Below are positions 1 to 7,486 of a DNA stretch of 19,400 bases, one piece after another. The DNA lies in contig PNND01000354.1 of the NCBI GenBank assembly GCA_013824045.1, positions 1 through 19,400 on the forward strand, given 5' to 3'. The notes under the pieces are model-generated. The model was given only the letters and a program-made list of their open reading frames with translations, did no database searches and was not told where the DNA came from. The number at the start of each line of letters is the position of its first letter. Positions within the stretch are counted from its first letter, which is position 1. A program made the translations under genes and the position numbers. This stretch comes from Rhodobacter sp. GTDB lineage: Bacteria > Pseudomonadota > Alphaproteobacteria > Rhodobacterales > Rhodobacteraceae.

Positions 1-1751
1 ATCGCCTCGCCGGTTTCACGGCCCTCGACGATGCCGTTGCTGGTGACTTCGGGCGGCGGCAGGAGGAGGTTCTCGATTTCGGTGAAGGTGACGGTGCGGA
101 CAGCACCGTTCGCGTCGATCACGACGACGGAGCCGGAGGTGGAATCCCCATCCGCATCGGTTGTCTGCACAAGATCGCGATAGGCGCTGTAGCCCCGCAG
201 ATCGAGCGTGTCATTATCAGTTCCGGTCGTGCCGCCATTGACCACGATGTTTGACGTTGTGGTGCCGTTGGCGGCCGTGGCCGTAGGGTCGATCACGACA
301 GTGTCTGCGCCGCCGCCACCAAAGATCGTGTCGCCGGAGCCACCGATGATGGAATCATTGCCTTCCGGCGCAGTGACCAGTCCGGTCGTGTTCCAGGTGG
401 TTGCGAGCGAGTCATACCCAACGGACGGATGCGTCGTCGTGCGACCAAGGAAGGTGTAGGTTTCTCCCACCGTAAGTGGCCGATCCGAGACGAAGCCGAC
501 CGTGCGGTTCCCCTCAAGTTCCACGGCATAGATGTTGATGATCTCGCCGGTGGAGGAGCGGACGGAATAGGCATATTCCGGGGTCAAGCGGCAACCGGCA
601 CCTTCGCTTACGCCATTGATGGTGGTTGCCCGGTTGAGGACCTGACTTCCATCGCCATCATCGAAAGCGTTGTCATTGTCATCGATGCCAACAGAGAGCG
701 GCGAGGCGTTTGCAGTGATCTGGAACGTGGACCCGACGACATCATCTTCGCCCGAAGCATCGTTCGGGAAGGGGTTTCTGTTGCCTGCCGCATTGGTGAC
801 GGCAACCTGATTGAGCTGCCAGACAAGAAGGGTGCGGTCAGCACCGGGTTCCGGGGTCACACTACCCTGAATGGTCGAGTTGACTGAGCCTTCGGTTGTG
901 GCATCGCCGTAAATCAGGTCGCTGCCAGCACCGCCGTTGATCGTGTCATTGCCTGCGCCACCCGTGATGGCATCATTGCCGTCACCGCCCAAAAGGCTGT
1001 CGTTGCCTGCATTGCCGTTGATCGTATCCGCACCAGCGCCGCCAAAGATGGTGTCGTTGCCATCGCCACCATTGAGCGTGTCATCCCCGATGCCCGGACC
1101 AGCGGGAACCGTGGTGTCGAGCCAGCTGTTGGCGAGGCTGGAATAGGGAACATCGGGATCTGTGGTGATGCGCTGAATGAAGGTGTAGGTCTGACCGGGG
1201 GCAAGCGGTCTGTCGGAAACGAAGCCAACGGTTTCGTTGCCTTCGAGTTCGACCGCATAGATGTTGATGATCGTGCCGTCCGATGCGCGCACGGAATAGC
1301 CGTATTCGGGGGTGAAGCGCTTGCCTGCCGGTTCGGATACGCCGAACAGCGTCACACCCTGAGACAGCACCTGAGAACCATCGCCGTCGTCAAAGTTCGG
1401 GTCGTTGTCATTGAGGCCCACGCCAGTGGGAATCGCGTTCGGAGTGATGGTGAAGGTTGACCCGGCGACGTCGGATTCGCCGCTGGCATCGTTCGGGAAG
1501 GGAAAATCGTTCCCGCCCAGATTGGTGACCGAAATCTGGTTCAGCTGCCACACGAGAACTGTCTGGTTCGCGCCGGACACCGGGTTGACGGTCCGCTCGG
1601 AGGGGGTGATGCCGGGGGCGTTGTCACCATAGATCGTATCGTTGCCCGCGCGACCGTCGACGAAATCGCCGCCGTTGCCGCCGACGATCAGGTCGTCGCC
1701 GTTGGTGCCGATGAGGGTGTCTGCGCCGTTGGTGCCGATGATATCAGCCAT
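1..1751 (-). CDS. RTX-type calcium-binding protein, C-terminus beyond window edge
   Basis: One open frame of 583 codons runs from ATG at 1751 to the left edge without a stop, so the C-terminus is missing. A GGAG Shine-Dalgarno lies about 9 nt upstream. There is no signal peptide, as expected for type I secretion. Glycine/aspartate nonapeptide repeats of the hemolysin type (GGxGxDxxx) occupy residues about 5-43 and 220-283, with a shorter set at 463-483. Between them lie two copies of a 153-residue module (63-215 and 306-458) containing conserved [24 protein letters not shown] and [10 protein letters not shown] blocks. After the second module comes a DTLDLRGY segment and an FTEIENL segment. 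In Rhodobacteraceae such segments often precede a Hint (hedgehog/intein-like) domain; that would lie outside the window and is inference. Ca2+ binding and secretion are family knowledge; the substrate or surface role is unknown. No type I secretion genes are visible here. Confidence 0.9.
   Translation of the reverse strand, partial: MADIIGTNGADTLIGTNGDDLIVGGNGGDFVDGRAGNDTIYGDNAPGITPSERTVNPVSGANQTVLVWQLNQISVTNLGGNDFPFPNDASGESDVAGSTFTITPNAIPTGVGLNDNDPNFDDGDGSQVLSQGVTLFGVSEPAGKRFTPEYGYSVRASDGTIINIYAVELEGNETVGFVSDRPLAPGQTYTFIQRITTDPDVPYSSLANSWLDTTVPAGPGIGDDTLNGGDGNDTIFGGAGADTINGNAGNDSLLGGDGNDAITGGAGNDTINGGAGSDLIYGDATTEGSVNSTIQGSVTPEPGADRTLLVWQLNQVAVTNAAGNRNPFPNDASGEDDVVGSTFQITANASPLSVGIDDNDNAFDDGDGSQVLNRATTINGVSEGAGCRLTPEYAYSVRSSTGEIINIYAVELEGNRTVGFVSDRPLTVGETYTFLGRTTTHPSVGYDSLATTWNTTGLVTAPEGNDSIIGGSGDTIFGGGGADTVVIDPTATAANGTTTSNIVVNGGTTGTDNDTLDLRGYSAYRDLVQTTDADGDSTSGSVVVIDANGAVRTVTFTEIENLLLPPPEVTSNGIVEGRETGEA
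378..836 (-). repeat. RTX protein internal module, copy 2
   Basis: This stretch encodes residues 306-458 and is the second copy of the module at 1107-1565. It differs by having a cysteine (GCRLTPEY) where copy 1 has lysine (GKRFTPEY). The two copies are separated by about 90 residues made mostly of RTX nonapeptides. Confidence 0.88.
1107..1565 (-). repeat. RTX protein internal module, copy 1
   Basis: This stretch encodes residues 63-215 of the RTX protein. It aligns without gaps to copy 2 (378-836), with 104 of 153 residues identical when counted by eye. The longest identical block is [19 protein letters not shown] and TVGFVSDRP are also fully shared. I do not know a name or function for the module. 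Confidence 0.88.
1697..1741 (-). repeat. 18-bp direct repeat, 27-bp period
   Basis: CGCCGTTGGTGCCGATGA occurs at 1697-1714 and again at 1724-1741. The 27-nt offset is exactly nine codons, so this is a recent or strongly conserved duplication of one RTX nonapeptide (the IGTNG units at the N-terminus). Confidence 0.85.
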
Positions 1752-1799
1752 GTCTAATCTCCAATCTCTCACGCCCGGGTCTGGCCCGGCGGATCATGT

Positions 1800-1841
1800 C
1801 AAAGGGGGAAGCGCGCACGGGGGGCGGTGGTGCCCCCTTTG
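1800..1841 (-). promoter_or_regulatory. Inverted repeat in RTX gene leader
   Basis: CAAAGGGGG (1800-1808) and CCCCCTTTG (1833-1841) are perfect 9-bp arms around a 24-nt spacer. They lie about 50 nt upstream of the RTX start codon. In the transcript this could form a leader hairpin, or the arms could be an operator; the sequence does not decide. Confidence 0.4.
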
Positions 1842-2351
1842 GCATTGCAGATTGTCTGGGCGGCGTGCCGCAGGGCCATCGCGACGGCGGCGTCGGTCGT
1901 ACCGGACCCGAGCATCGGGGATGCGGGCCGCCTTCTGGCGATGAGCGGATGATGCACGTGTCGCGGAAGGCCGCTGCCGCATGTGGCACGGGGCGCCGAT
2001 TGGCGCGAGACGACACGGCGGGGAGGGTGGAGCGGTTTATGCCCTGCGATGCTGGCAAAGCAGCACACGGACTCGGGCCGGTACGATGACGAGGGCATGG
2101 CAGCGCCTTTACTGGTTACACACACACAAGGGCCGCTGCGCGCCTGCCCGCCGCGCCTTTCACGATACCACCGCGTGCCCCCATCCCACCCAGACCGAGC
2201 AGACGGTGCGGGGTGGAAAACGCGGCGCATCGAGAATGACGGGCAGCCGTCAGAAGCCGATACAGACGTTACTGTTAGTGTTTTCTTTGCAATTCGCGGT
2301 GCTCTCAGTCGACAAGCGCCGGAAAATCGGTGGAATTGTCAGAAATCACGC

Positions 2352-2525
2352 TTGGCGCCAACGAGCTGGCGGGAAACGTGGTTGGCGACTGGTTTGTTGG
2401 TCGGTTGGCGGCAGACTATTGTTTCCGATATGCGTAAATGGCATTTTGTGGCACTAAAGGGCGGTTCTTGGCCTGCGGTTTGGCGCGAATCGCAAAACTC
2501 GGCTGCCATGATCAGCGTCTTGGCG
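2352..2525 (+). promoter_or_regulatory. Cluster of TTGGCG hexamers upstream of LytTR gene
   Basis: TTGGCG occurs five times in the same orientation at 2352, 2382, 2405, 2480 and 2520. The first copy lies in the 10-bp palindrome TTGGCGCCAA (2352-2361). A given hexamer is expected about once per 4 kb per strand. The sites could bind the LytTR protein encoded just downstream, or another regulator; no known motif was matched. Confidence 0.35.
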
Positions 2526-2625
2526 GGGCTGGGGCATGAGTTTTGCCTCTGTTTCCTAGAATAGCCCGATTTCGGGTGTTGCCTTTGCGAACTTTGGGTT
2601 GTGTTGAGTGGAGTGCAGGTTGCCT

Positions 2626-3603
2626 ATGAGTGAATTGACCCGGACTGTTTCCCAAGCCGAGGTGATTTCCACCTTTGGAACAAGCTTTTGGGTGAGCAGC
2701 GATTCGGCTGCGGACTATGTGCTGAATCCGGCATTTCTGCGGTTTGCCATGCTCGCGATCGGCATTTATGCGCTGATGGATCAGGGCAACGGTGCGCAGG
2801 TGCTTGTTGGCTGGCAACATCCCGTGATGTGGCTGACGATGGCGCTGGCCGCCATTTCGGGTTTGATCCTAGTGGTTGGGCTTGCGTTCCAGTTGCACCG
2901 GCGCGGGACTTTGCGCCGCATCTATACGCCCTTCCTGATGTTGCCGATCATCATGCTTGTCGAAGGGACGGAACAGGGTGTCGTTCAGCTTTTGCAGGCT
3001 GGCGATTGGAAGACATTGCCCCAGACCCTGACAGATCTGACGCGCGACATGATGGTGATCATCCTGCTGGATGTGATGCACGCGCTCTATGTCGTTCCGG
3101 TCCATCCGAGGGCTTCGCTTGATCCACCCGGGCAGGCAGGGGCCGACCCTGTGGCTCAGGTGCAAAAGCAGGCGGCACAGCCGACGCAGCCAGCGACGAT
3201 CGTGGCACCGGAGGCCCCCATCCCGGAGACGATGATGGATACGTCTGACCGGACGGAGGGCGGTGCCGAAGGCGAGACCGTCCGGATCGCGGATCGCAGC
3301 TTTCCCATCGGGGATATTCAATCGATCCGGACCGAGGATCACTATCTGAACGTCGTCACGCGCGCATCGCGCAGCATGTTGCGGGCAAAGCTCTCCGATC
3401 TGGACGTGCTGCATGATGGTCGCCACGGGATCCAGATCAACCGATCGCAATGGGTAAGTTTTGCAGCGATCGCGTCGGTGGTCGATGAAGAGAACGGGCA
3501 GGTCACGCTGAATCTGGTGAATGGGGACAGTGCGACCGTGTCGCGGACGCGGCGGCTGGTGTTCATGCAGCTGTACAACAGCCACCGCGCCCGGCAGGCC
3601 TAG
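2626..3603 (+). CDS. Membrane-anchored LytTR-family transcriptional regulator
   Basis: A 325-residue protein from ATG 2626; I prefer this to GTG 2608 because an AGG-type ribosome site lies 6-8 nt before it. The N-terminal half has about four hydrophobic segments (near residues 36-50, 66-88, 100-120 and 138-158). A Pro/Ala/Gln-rich linker follows, and a C-terminal LytTR DNA-binding domain fills about residues 222-318, with recognisable EDHYLNV, INRSQWV and VSRTRR blocks. There is no receiver domain, so it is not an AlgR/AgrA response regulator; it belongs to the class of LytTR proteins tethered to the membrane. Ligand and targets are unknown. It is divergent from the RTX gene, and its own upstream region has repeated hexamers, so control of the RTX gene or itself is plausible but inferred. 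Its stop codon overlaps that of the convergent tonB gene. Confidence 0.88.
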   Translation: MSELTRTVSQAEVISTFGTSFWVSSDSAADYVLNPAFLRFAMLAIGIYALMDQGNGAQVLVGWQHPVMWLTMALAAISGLILVVGLAFQLHRRGTLRRIYTPFLMLPIIMLVEGTEQGVVQLLQAGDWKTLPQTLTDLTRDMMVIILLDVMHALYVVPVHPRASLDPPGQAGADPVAQVQKQAAQPTQPATIVAPEAPIPETMMDTSDRTEGGAEGETVRIADRSFPIGDIQSIRTEDHYLNVVTRASRSMLRAKLSDLDVLHDGRHGIQINRSQWVSFAAIASVVDEENGQVTLNLVNGDSATVSRTRRLVFMQLYNSHRARQA

Positions 3604-4421
3604 CGCGCAAAGCGCATGGGCAGAGTGAAGCTGGTGCTGCCCTGCGACAGGCCCTCGGGCGCGGCAGGGAAACGGCCTGCGGCGCGGACGGCCTTCAGGG
3701 CGGCCTCGTCCAGTGCCGCATTGCCGGAAGAGGCCGCGATGGAGAGATCGGCCAACGCGCCGGATCGGGTGACTGTCAGGCGCACGGTGACGGTGCCCGA
3801 TGCGCCATCGGCGGCCATGGGATATCGTTTGCGCTTTTCAATCCGCGCCCGGATCGAGGCACCCCAGCTTGCCGTCAGATCATTGATCCGGCTTTGTGAC
3901 AGGCTGGGTGCCTGTGCCTGCCCATCATCGCCTTCCACAGCACCCCCACCCGCGCCATCGGCGACCTGCGCGGCGCTGCTGTCAGATGGCGCTGGCGTGG
4001 CGGGGCGGGGTTTTGCGGCAGCCGGGGCGGCGGGGCGAGGCCGGGGCTTCACCGCCCGAGGGGGCGGCGGGGCGGGTGCCGTATCTGCCTGCGGCAAGGC
4101 GTCGGGGGGCGGGGGGGCCAGCGGGGCGGCCGCAAGGGCCGGGGCAGTGTCATTCACGGCGGCCGGTGCCAGCGCGTGAGGGGTGGTTTCAAGGGTGGGT
4201 GGGGTGGCCATATCCTGAAGCGGAGACACCTCCGGAGGCGAATCCCAGGCGGCGACCATGTCAAGGACGGAGGGACCGGCCGCCTGCAGCGAGATCATGT
4301 CAGCCCCGCCTGCCCCGCTGCCCGAGGCCCCGGCAGGGCCGGGGCGCAGGGCGAAGGCCCCCAGATGCAGGCCCAGCGCGACGACCAGCGCAACGGCGGC
4401 CTGCAGCCGCGCGCCGGTCAT
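3600..4421 (-). CDS. tonB: TonB-family energy transducer
   Basis: A 273-residue protein with classic TonB architecture. There is one N-terminal membrane segment (about residues 8-25) carrying His19, which matches the functionally important TonB transmembrane histidine. A long Pro/Ala-rich periplasmic stretch (about 70-150) follows, and a C-terminal TonB domain covers about 195-273 (RYPMAADG, GTVTVRLTVTRSG, LDEAALKAVRAAGRFP). TonB carries proton-motive energy from ExbB/ExbD to outer-membrane receptors. Its ATG overlaps the TGA of the upstream exbD by 4 nt (ATGA), so the genes are cotranscribed and probably translationally coupled. Its TAG overlaps the stop of the convergent LytTR gene (CTAG, 3600-3603), leaving no room for a terminator. 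No TonB-dependent receptor is in the window, so the substrate is unknown. Confidence 0.92.
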   Translation of the reverse strand: MTGARLQAAVALVVALGLHLGAFALRPGPAGASGSGAGGADMISLQAAGPSVLDMVAAWDSPPEVSPLQDMATPPTLETTPHALAPAAVNDTAPALAAAPLAPPPPDALPQADTAPAPPPPRAVKPRPRPAAPAAAKPRPATPAPSDSSAAQVADGAGGGAVEGDDGQAQAPSLSQSRINDLTASWGASIRARIEKRKRYPMAADGASGTVTVRLTVTRSGALADLSIAASSGNAALDEAALKAVRAAGRFPAAPEGLSQGSTSFTLPMRFAR

Positions 4422-4840
4422 GGGGCGGCCCCGCCGATGGCGACAAGCTCGACACTGTCAAAGCCCAGCGCGGGAAGGCGCGGCATCAGGGCGGCAAGCC
4501 GGGCAGCGGGAAGGGCACTGTCGGCGCGCAGGGTAAGGCGCGGCGGATCGGCGCGACAATCGGTGCTGCCGCAGTGATCCGTGCGGCTGGCCACAAGCGC
4601 GGCCAATGCAGCATCGCCCCGATGCTCGCGGTAACCCAGCAGGCCATCAGCCGCGATGAAGAGGGTGAAGTCTCCTTGGGCTTCGGCCTCGGTCATGGCT
4701 TGCGGGGGGGTGACGGCAAAGGGTTCGGGGGTGGTCATCCGGGCGGCGATCAGGAAGAAGATCAGCAGCAGGAAGATGACGTTGATCATCGGCAGAAGGT
4801 TTTCTTCCGGTTTGCGGCGCGGTGGATCGCGGAAATCCAT
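4418..4840 (-). CDS. exbD: ExbD/TolR-family protein lacking the proton-carrying Asp
   Basis: A 140-residue protein with a short cytoplasmic N-terminus, one membrane helix (about residues 17-35, PMINVIFLLLIFFLIAARM) and a periplasmic domain. Length and layout match ExbD/TolR. In canonical ExbD the residue before the VxFLLLIFF helix is the essential Asp (Asp25 in E. coli); here codon 4783-4781 is AAC, giving Asn20. The neighbouring ExbD (4845-5225) keeps the Asp. This copy may therefore be a structural, non-translocating partner in a mixed ExbD dimer (inference). Cys-containing blocks occur near residues 87-95. It starts 4 nt after the stop of the other exbD and overlaps the start of tonB by 4 nt. 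Confidence 0.9.
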   Translation of the reverse strand: MDFRDPPRRKPEENLLPMINVIFLLLIFFLIAARMTTPEPFAVTPPQAMTEAEAQGDFTLFIAADGLLGYREHRGDAALAALVASRTDHCGSTDCRADPPRLTLRADSALPAARLAALMPRLPALGFDSVELVAIGGAAP

Positions 4841-4844
4841 CCGA

Positions 4845-5225
4845 TCACTCCACCAGAACCAGCCGGGTCAGGCCCGCTGCACCCAGCCTGTCCATCACCA
4901 CGACCAGCGCCTGCAGATCGGCCCCGTCACGCGCACGCAGGATGATGGCATCGTCGGGGGATTGCATGAGGGAGCCGAGCGCGGCGGCAAGACTGTCGGC
5001 TGCGACGGGAACACCGTTCAGCGACAGGCCGATTGGGGTGAGTTCCACAAGCCGGGGGGGGCCGCTGTAGACGCTGGCGGGGCCCGCCGCCGCGAGAGGC
5101 AGCGCGCGGTCTACGCCAAAGCGCGAGGCGAGCATGAAGAAGATCAGCAGCAGGAAGACCACATCGATCATTGGCGTCAGGTTCGGACGCCGCCGCGTGC
5201 GGGGGGCATCGTCGAAGCGGATCAT
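4845..5225 (-). CDS. exbD: ExbD biopolymer transporter, canonical copy
   Basis: I place the start at ATG 5225, giving 126 residues; longer upstream frames (to 5396) lie inside exbB and read as out-of-frame shadow. The start overlaps the exbB stop by 4 nt (ATGA). A basic N-terminus is followed by one membrane helix with the NLTPMIDVVFLLLIFFM block, in which Asp21 matches the protonatable Asp of ExbD/TolR. A periplasmic domain follows. With ExbB it forms the proton-driven motor that powers TonB. Two adjacent ExbD genes in one cassette suggest hetero-oligomers or two alternative motors. Confidence 0.92.
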   Translation of the reverse strand: MIRFDDAPRTRRRPNLTPMIDVVFLLLIFFMLASRFGVDRALPLAAAGPASVYSGPPRLVELTPIGLSLNGVPVAADSLAAALGSLMQSPDDAIILRARDGADLQALVVVMDRLGAAGLTRLVLVE

Positions 5226-5917
5226 TCCGCAGCCTGACGCAACGGCGCGGCTGGCCGGGGGCCATGCAGGATGCGGGTAGCGGCATCCTCCATATCGTGG
5301 CGCAGCGAGTCGACCACAGCTTCGAACCATGTCAGCGCCACTTGGGCCGGGATGGCCACGGCCATGCCGGCGGCGGTGGTGAGCAGCGCCTCCCATATCC
5401 CGCCAGCGAGCAGGGCGGGGTCAGCGCGGGCACCGGCCTCTTGCAGGGTCTGGAAGGCCGCGATCATGCCGGTCACGGTGCCAAGGAGCCCCAGAAGCGG
5501 GCCGATGGTGGAGGCGAGTTCCAATCCCCGCAGGCCATCGCGCGCCTGTGCGAGCAGGCCACGGGCGACGCGACCGGCTTCCGCCTCGGCGGCATCGCGG
5601 TCGAGCGTGGGGTCGAGGGCGGCGCGCATCACGGCATGGGCCAGACGGGCGCGGTGCGACTGGCGGTTGGAGAGGAGGGCCAGCGCCTCTGCCGTCTTGC
5701 CTTGCGACCAGAGGTCAAGCGCGGCGGCGGTGTGGCGGCCACCGGACCATGCCCCGAAAGACAAGAGGCGCATGATCTTCCACAGGATGAGAGCAGCGGT
5801 CAGGACAGAGAGCCCCGCGATGGCCCACATGGCCGGACCGCCCATGTCGATGAAGGCCACCAGCGACGACAGCGCGGTTTCCGGCACCGGGGCACCAAGG
5901 TCTATGGCAGGGTCCAT
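5222..5917 (-). CDS. exbB: ExbB/TolQ/MotA-family proton channel
   Basis: A 231-residue protein with three predicted membrane segments (about residues 28-50, 133-155 and 174-198). The key polar residues are present and even share numbering with E. coli ExbB: Thr147 (GLLGTVTG), Glu176 (GGIWEALLTT) and Thr180/Thr181. It forms the pentameric inner-membrane channel around ExbD. The start at ATG 5917 has AAGGA about 9 nt upstream and is the first gene of the exbB-exbD-exbD-tonB unit. TolQ is the main alternative, but the downstream TonB and the absence of tolA, tolB and pal favour ExbB. Confidence 0.92.
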   Translation of the reverse strand: MDPAIDLGAPVPETALSSLVAFIDMGGPAMWAIAGLSVLTAALILWKIMRLLSFGAWSGGRHTAAALDLWSQGKTAEALALLSNRQSHRARLAHAVMRAALDPTLDRDAAEAEAGRVARGLLAQARDGLRGLELASTIGPLLGLLGTVTGMIAAFQTLQEAGARADPALLAGGIWEALLTTAAGMAVAIPAQVALTWFEAVVDSLRHDMEDAATRILHGPRPAAPLRQAAE

Positions 5918-5970
5918 GGCAACATCCTTGTGGCAGGAGTCTTGCCTATGGGCGGAGGCTTGGCCTTGTC

Positions 5971-6000
5971 AACGCCGGAGGGGCGGTTCCCCCCGGCGTT
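5971..6000 (-). terminator. Hairpin after the lytic transglycosylase gene
   Basis: AACGCCGG (5971-5978) pairs with CCGGCGTT (5993-6000), continued by GGGG/CCCC around a CGGTT loop with one bulged A, giving a 12-bp stem. It lies about 90 nt past the transglycosylase stop and about 55 nt before exbB. There is no clear U-tract, so its termination strength is uncertain. Confidence 0.5.
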
Positions 6001-6092
6001 TCGGGAGGACAGGCCGGGGAACCGGCCTTGCGCGTGCAAAACCGACCCTTGCCGATGCGCGACCGTCCTGCCCCGCTATTGCCGTAGCGTGG

Positions 6093-7238
6093 TCAGCGCA
6101 GGCTTTGCAGCAGGGCCTGCGACGGGGTGCCAGTCACCGGCAGGCCTTGGCTGGCCTGATAGGCGCGGATGGCGGCTTCCGTATTGGCACCGATCACGCC
6201 ATCGGTTCCCTGCGTATCAAAACCGCGGGCGGTGAGGCGCTGTTGCAGGGTGACCCGGTCTGCCTTTGTCAGCCCGTTGGAATCGGGGGGGAAGCTGCCC
6301 CGCAACGGCCCGGCCCCGCCGATGCGGTCGGCCAGATGGCCGACGCCGATCGCATAGGCATCGGAGTTGTTATAGCGCTTGATGACCCGGAAATTGGAGG
6401 TGGTGTTGAAGCTGGGGCCGCCGGGCTGGGGCTGGATCACACCGCCGGACGGGCCGCCGCTGCCAACCTCACCCCCCCAGCGCAGGCCGGGGGTCCAGCC
6501 GTTGCGCTGCAGATAGGCGGCGGTGGAGGCCAGCGCATCGGTGGGATCTTCGGACCAGATGTCGCGCCGACCGTCGCCGGTGAAATCCACCGCGAATTGC
6601 AGATAGGAGGTGGGGATGAACTGGGTATGCCCCATGGCCCCGGCCCAGCTGCCGGTCATGCGGGCGGCTGGGATATCGCCGTTCTGCAGGATTTTCAGCG
6701 CCGCGATCAGTTGTTGTTCAAAGAACGGCCCGCGCCGCCCATCAAAGGCGAGGGTCGAGCAGGCCGAGATGACCGGGATGTCGCCACGCCGTTCGCCGTA
6801 AAAGCTTTCCAGACCCCAGATCGCCGTGATGACTTCGGCTTCAACCCCGTATTGGGCTTGCAGCGTATTCAGGGTACCGCGATGGCGGGCAAAGGCAGCG
6901 CGGCCTTTCGCGACGCGTTCATCCGAGACTGCGATGGAGAGGTAGTCTTCCAGACTGCGGCTGGTTTCGGTCTGGTTCCTGTCGCGCGTCACGACGCCGG
7001 ACAGATAGCCGGTGCCCTGAAAGGCCATAGACAGTGTGGATTGCGAAATGCCCTGCCCGGCGGCGCGGTCGCGGAACGCCGCCACCCATGCATCATAAGC
7101 GCCGTTTGGCGCGGGCCGGAGGTCGGCGGCCAGTTCCCCCGGAAACGCGGTGCTGCCGCCGCGCGGAAGGCTTGGGGCGCAGGCGCTGATGCCAAGGCCC
7201 ACAAGGCCAATGCTGAACAGGCGTCGGTTGATCTGCAT
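6093..7238 (-). CDS. Lytic murein transglycosylase lipoprotein, MltB-like with C-terminal peptidoglycan-binding domain
   Basis: I choose ATG 7238 (381 residues) over ATG 7268 because AGGTG lies 10-14 nt upstream and because it gives a compact lipoprotein signal with lipobox ISAC, Cys20. The catalytic domain (about 45-310) has the active-site block AIWGLESFYG with Glu144 and the conserved MGHTQFIPTSY and FTGDGRRDIW segments. A PG_binding_1 domain fills about 326-381 (ADRVTLQQRL, TDGVIGANTEAAIRAYQ). It cleaves the MurNAc-GlcNAc bond to leave anhydroMurNAc, acting at the outer-membrane periplasmic face. Residues about 255-281 are a Gly/Pro-rich stretch where, as I recall the family, a longer structured segment is usual. 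It sits upstream of exbB on the same strand, separated by a hairpin. Confidence 0.9.
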   Translation of the reverse strand: MQINRRLFSIGLVGLGISACAPSLPRGGSTAFPGELAADLRPAPNGAYDAWVAAFRDRAAGQGISQSTLSMAFQGTGYLSGVVTRDRNQTETSRSLEDYLSIAVSDERVAKGRAAFARHRGTLNTLQAQYGVEAEVITAIWGLESFYGERRGDIPVISACSTLAFDGRRGPFFEQQLIAALKILQNGDIPAARMTGSWAGAMGHTQFIPTSYLQFAVDFTGDGRRDIWSEDPTDALASTAAYLQRNGWTPGLRWGGEVGSGGPSGGVIQPQPGGPSFNTTSNFRVIKRYNNSDAYAIGVGHLADRIGGAGPLRGSFPPDSNGLTKADRVTLQQRLTARGFDTQGTDGVIGANTEAAIRAYQASQGLPVTGTPSQALLQSLR

Positions 7239-7357
7239 GGGTCTGCTCACCTCTGGTTGATTTTTCATTCATAATGCCGGGAGTTGGCGGCGCATACAAC
7301 GCCGCAGGTCCAAGATCGGCGGAAGCGGCGGGAATGTCCGATGGCGGATGCACCCTG

Positions 7358-7381
7358 ACCGATCGGGGGCGCTGGATCGGT
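7358..7381. promoter_or_regulatory. Inverted repeat between divergent genes
   Basis: ACCGATC (7358-7364) and GATCGGT (7375-7381) form perfect 7-bp arms separated by 10 nt. They lie in the 248-nt gap between the transglycosylase and isomerase genes. It could be an operator for either gene; I recognise no specific regulator. Confidence 0.3.
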
Positions 7382-7486
7382 GCGGCGGCGCGTCACCGAC
7401 GCTTCGTCAAAGTTTCACCGAAGTCGAACAGTTCTGTCGTCAGGTCTGCGCAGACTTCCCGCGTCAACAACGCAGGATTCCTCTAG

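Larger units (their letters stand above)
1752..2625. other. Long divergent intergenic region
   Basis: These 874 nt separate the RTX gene (minus) and the LytTR gene (plus) and must hold both promoters. The short frames here overlap each other, have no recognisable product and look accidental. GC content drops in roughly the 2260-2600 part. Visible structure: an inverted repeat near the RTX start (1800-1841), a TTGGCG cluster (2352-2525) and a short ACAC run near 2118. I could not identify a convincing -35/-10 pair in either direction. Confidence 0.7.

Noticed and set aside
1796..2564. Several overlapping open frames of 100-190 codons in the gap before the LytTR gene
   Set aside because: They overlap one another on both strands, have no recognisable domain, no good ribosome site and low-complexity Arg/Gly/Pro composition, as expected of random frames in GC-rich DNA.
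5271..7274. A 667-codon plus-strand frame across exbB and the transglycosylase gene
   Set aside because: It is antisense to two well-supported genes; its Arg/Ala/Gly-rich translation matches no family and arises from GC-rich codon bias.
7434..7451. A second Pho-box-like half-site (CTGTCGT) upstream of the isomerase gene
   Set aside because: The position 11 bp downstream reads TCTGCGC, which does not match the second half-site, and there is no -10 at the right distance.
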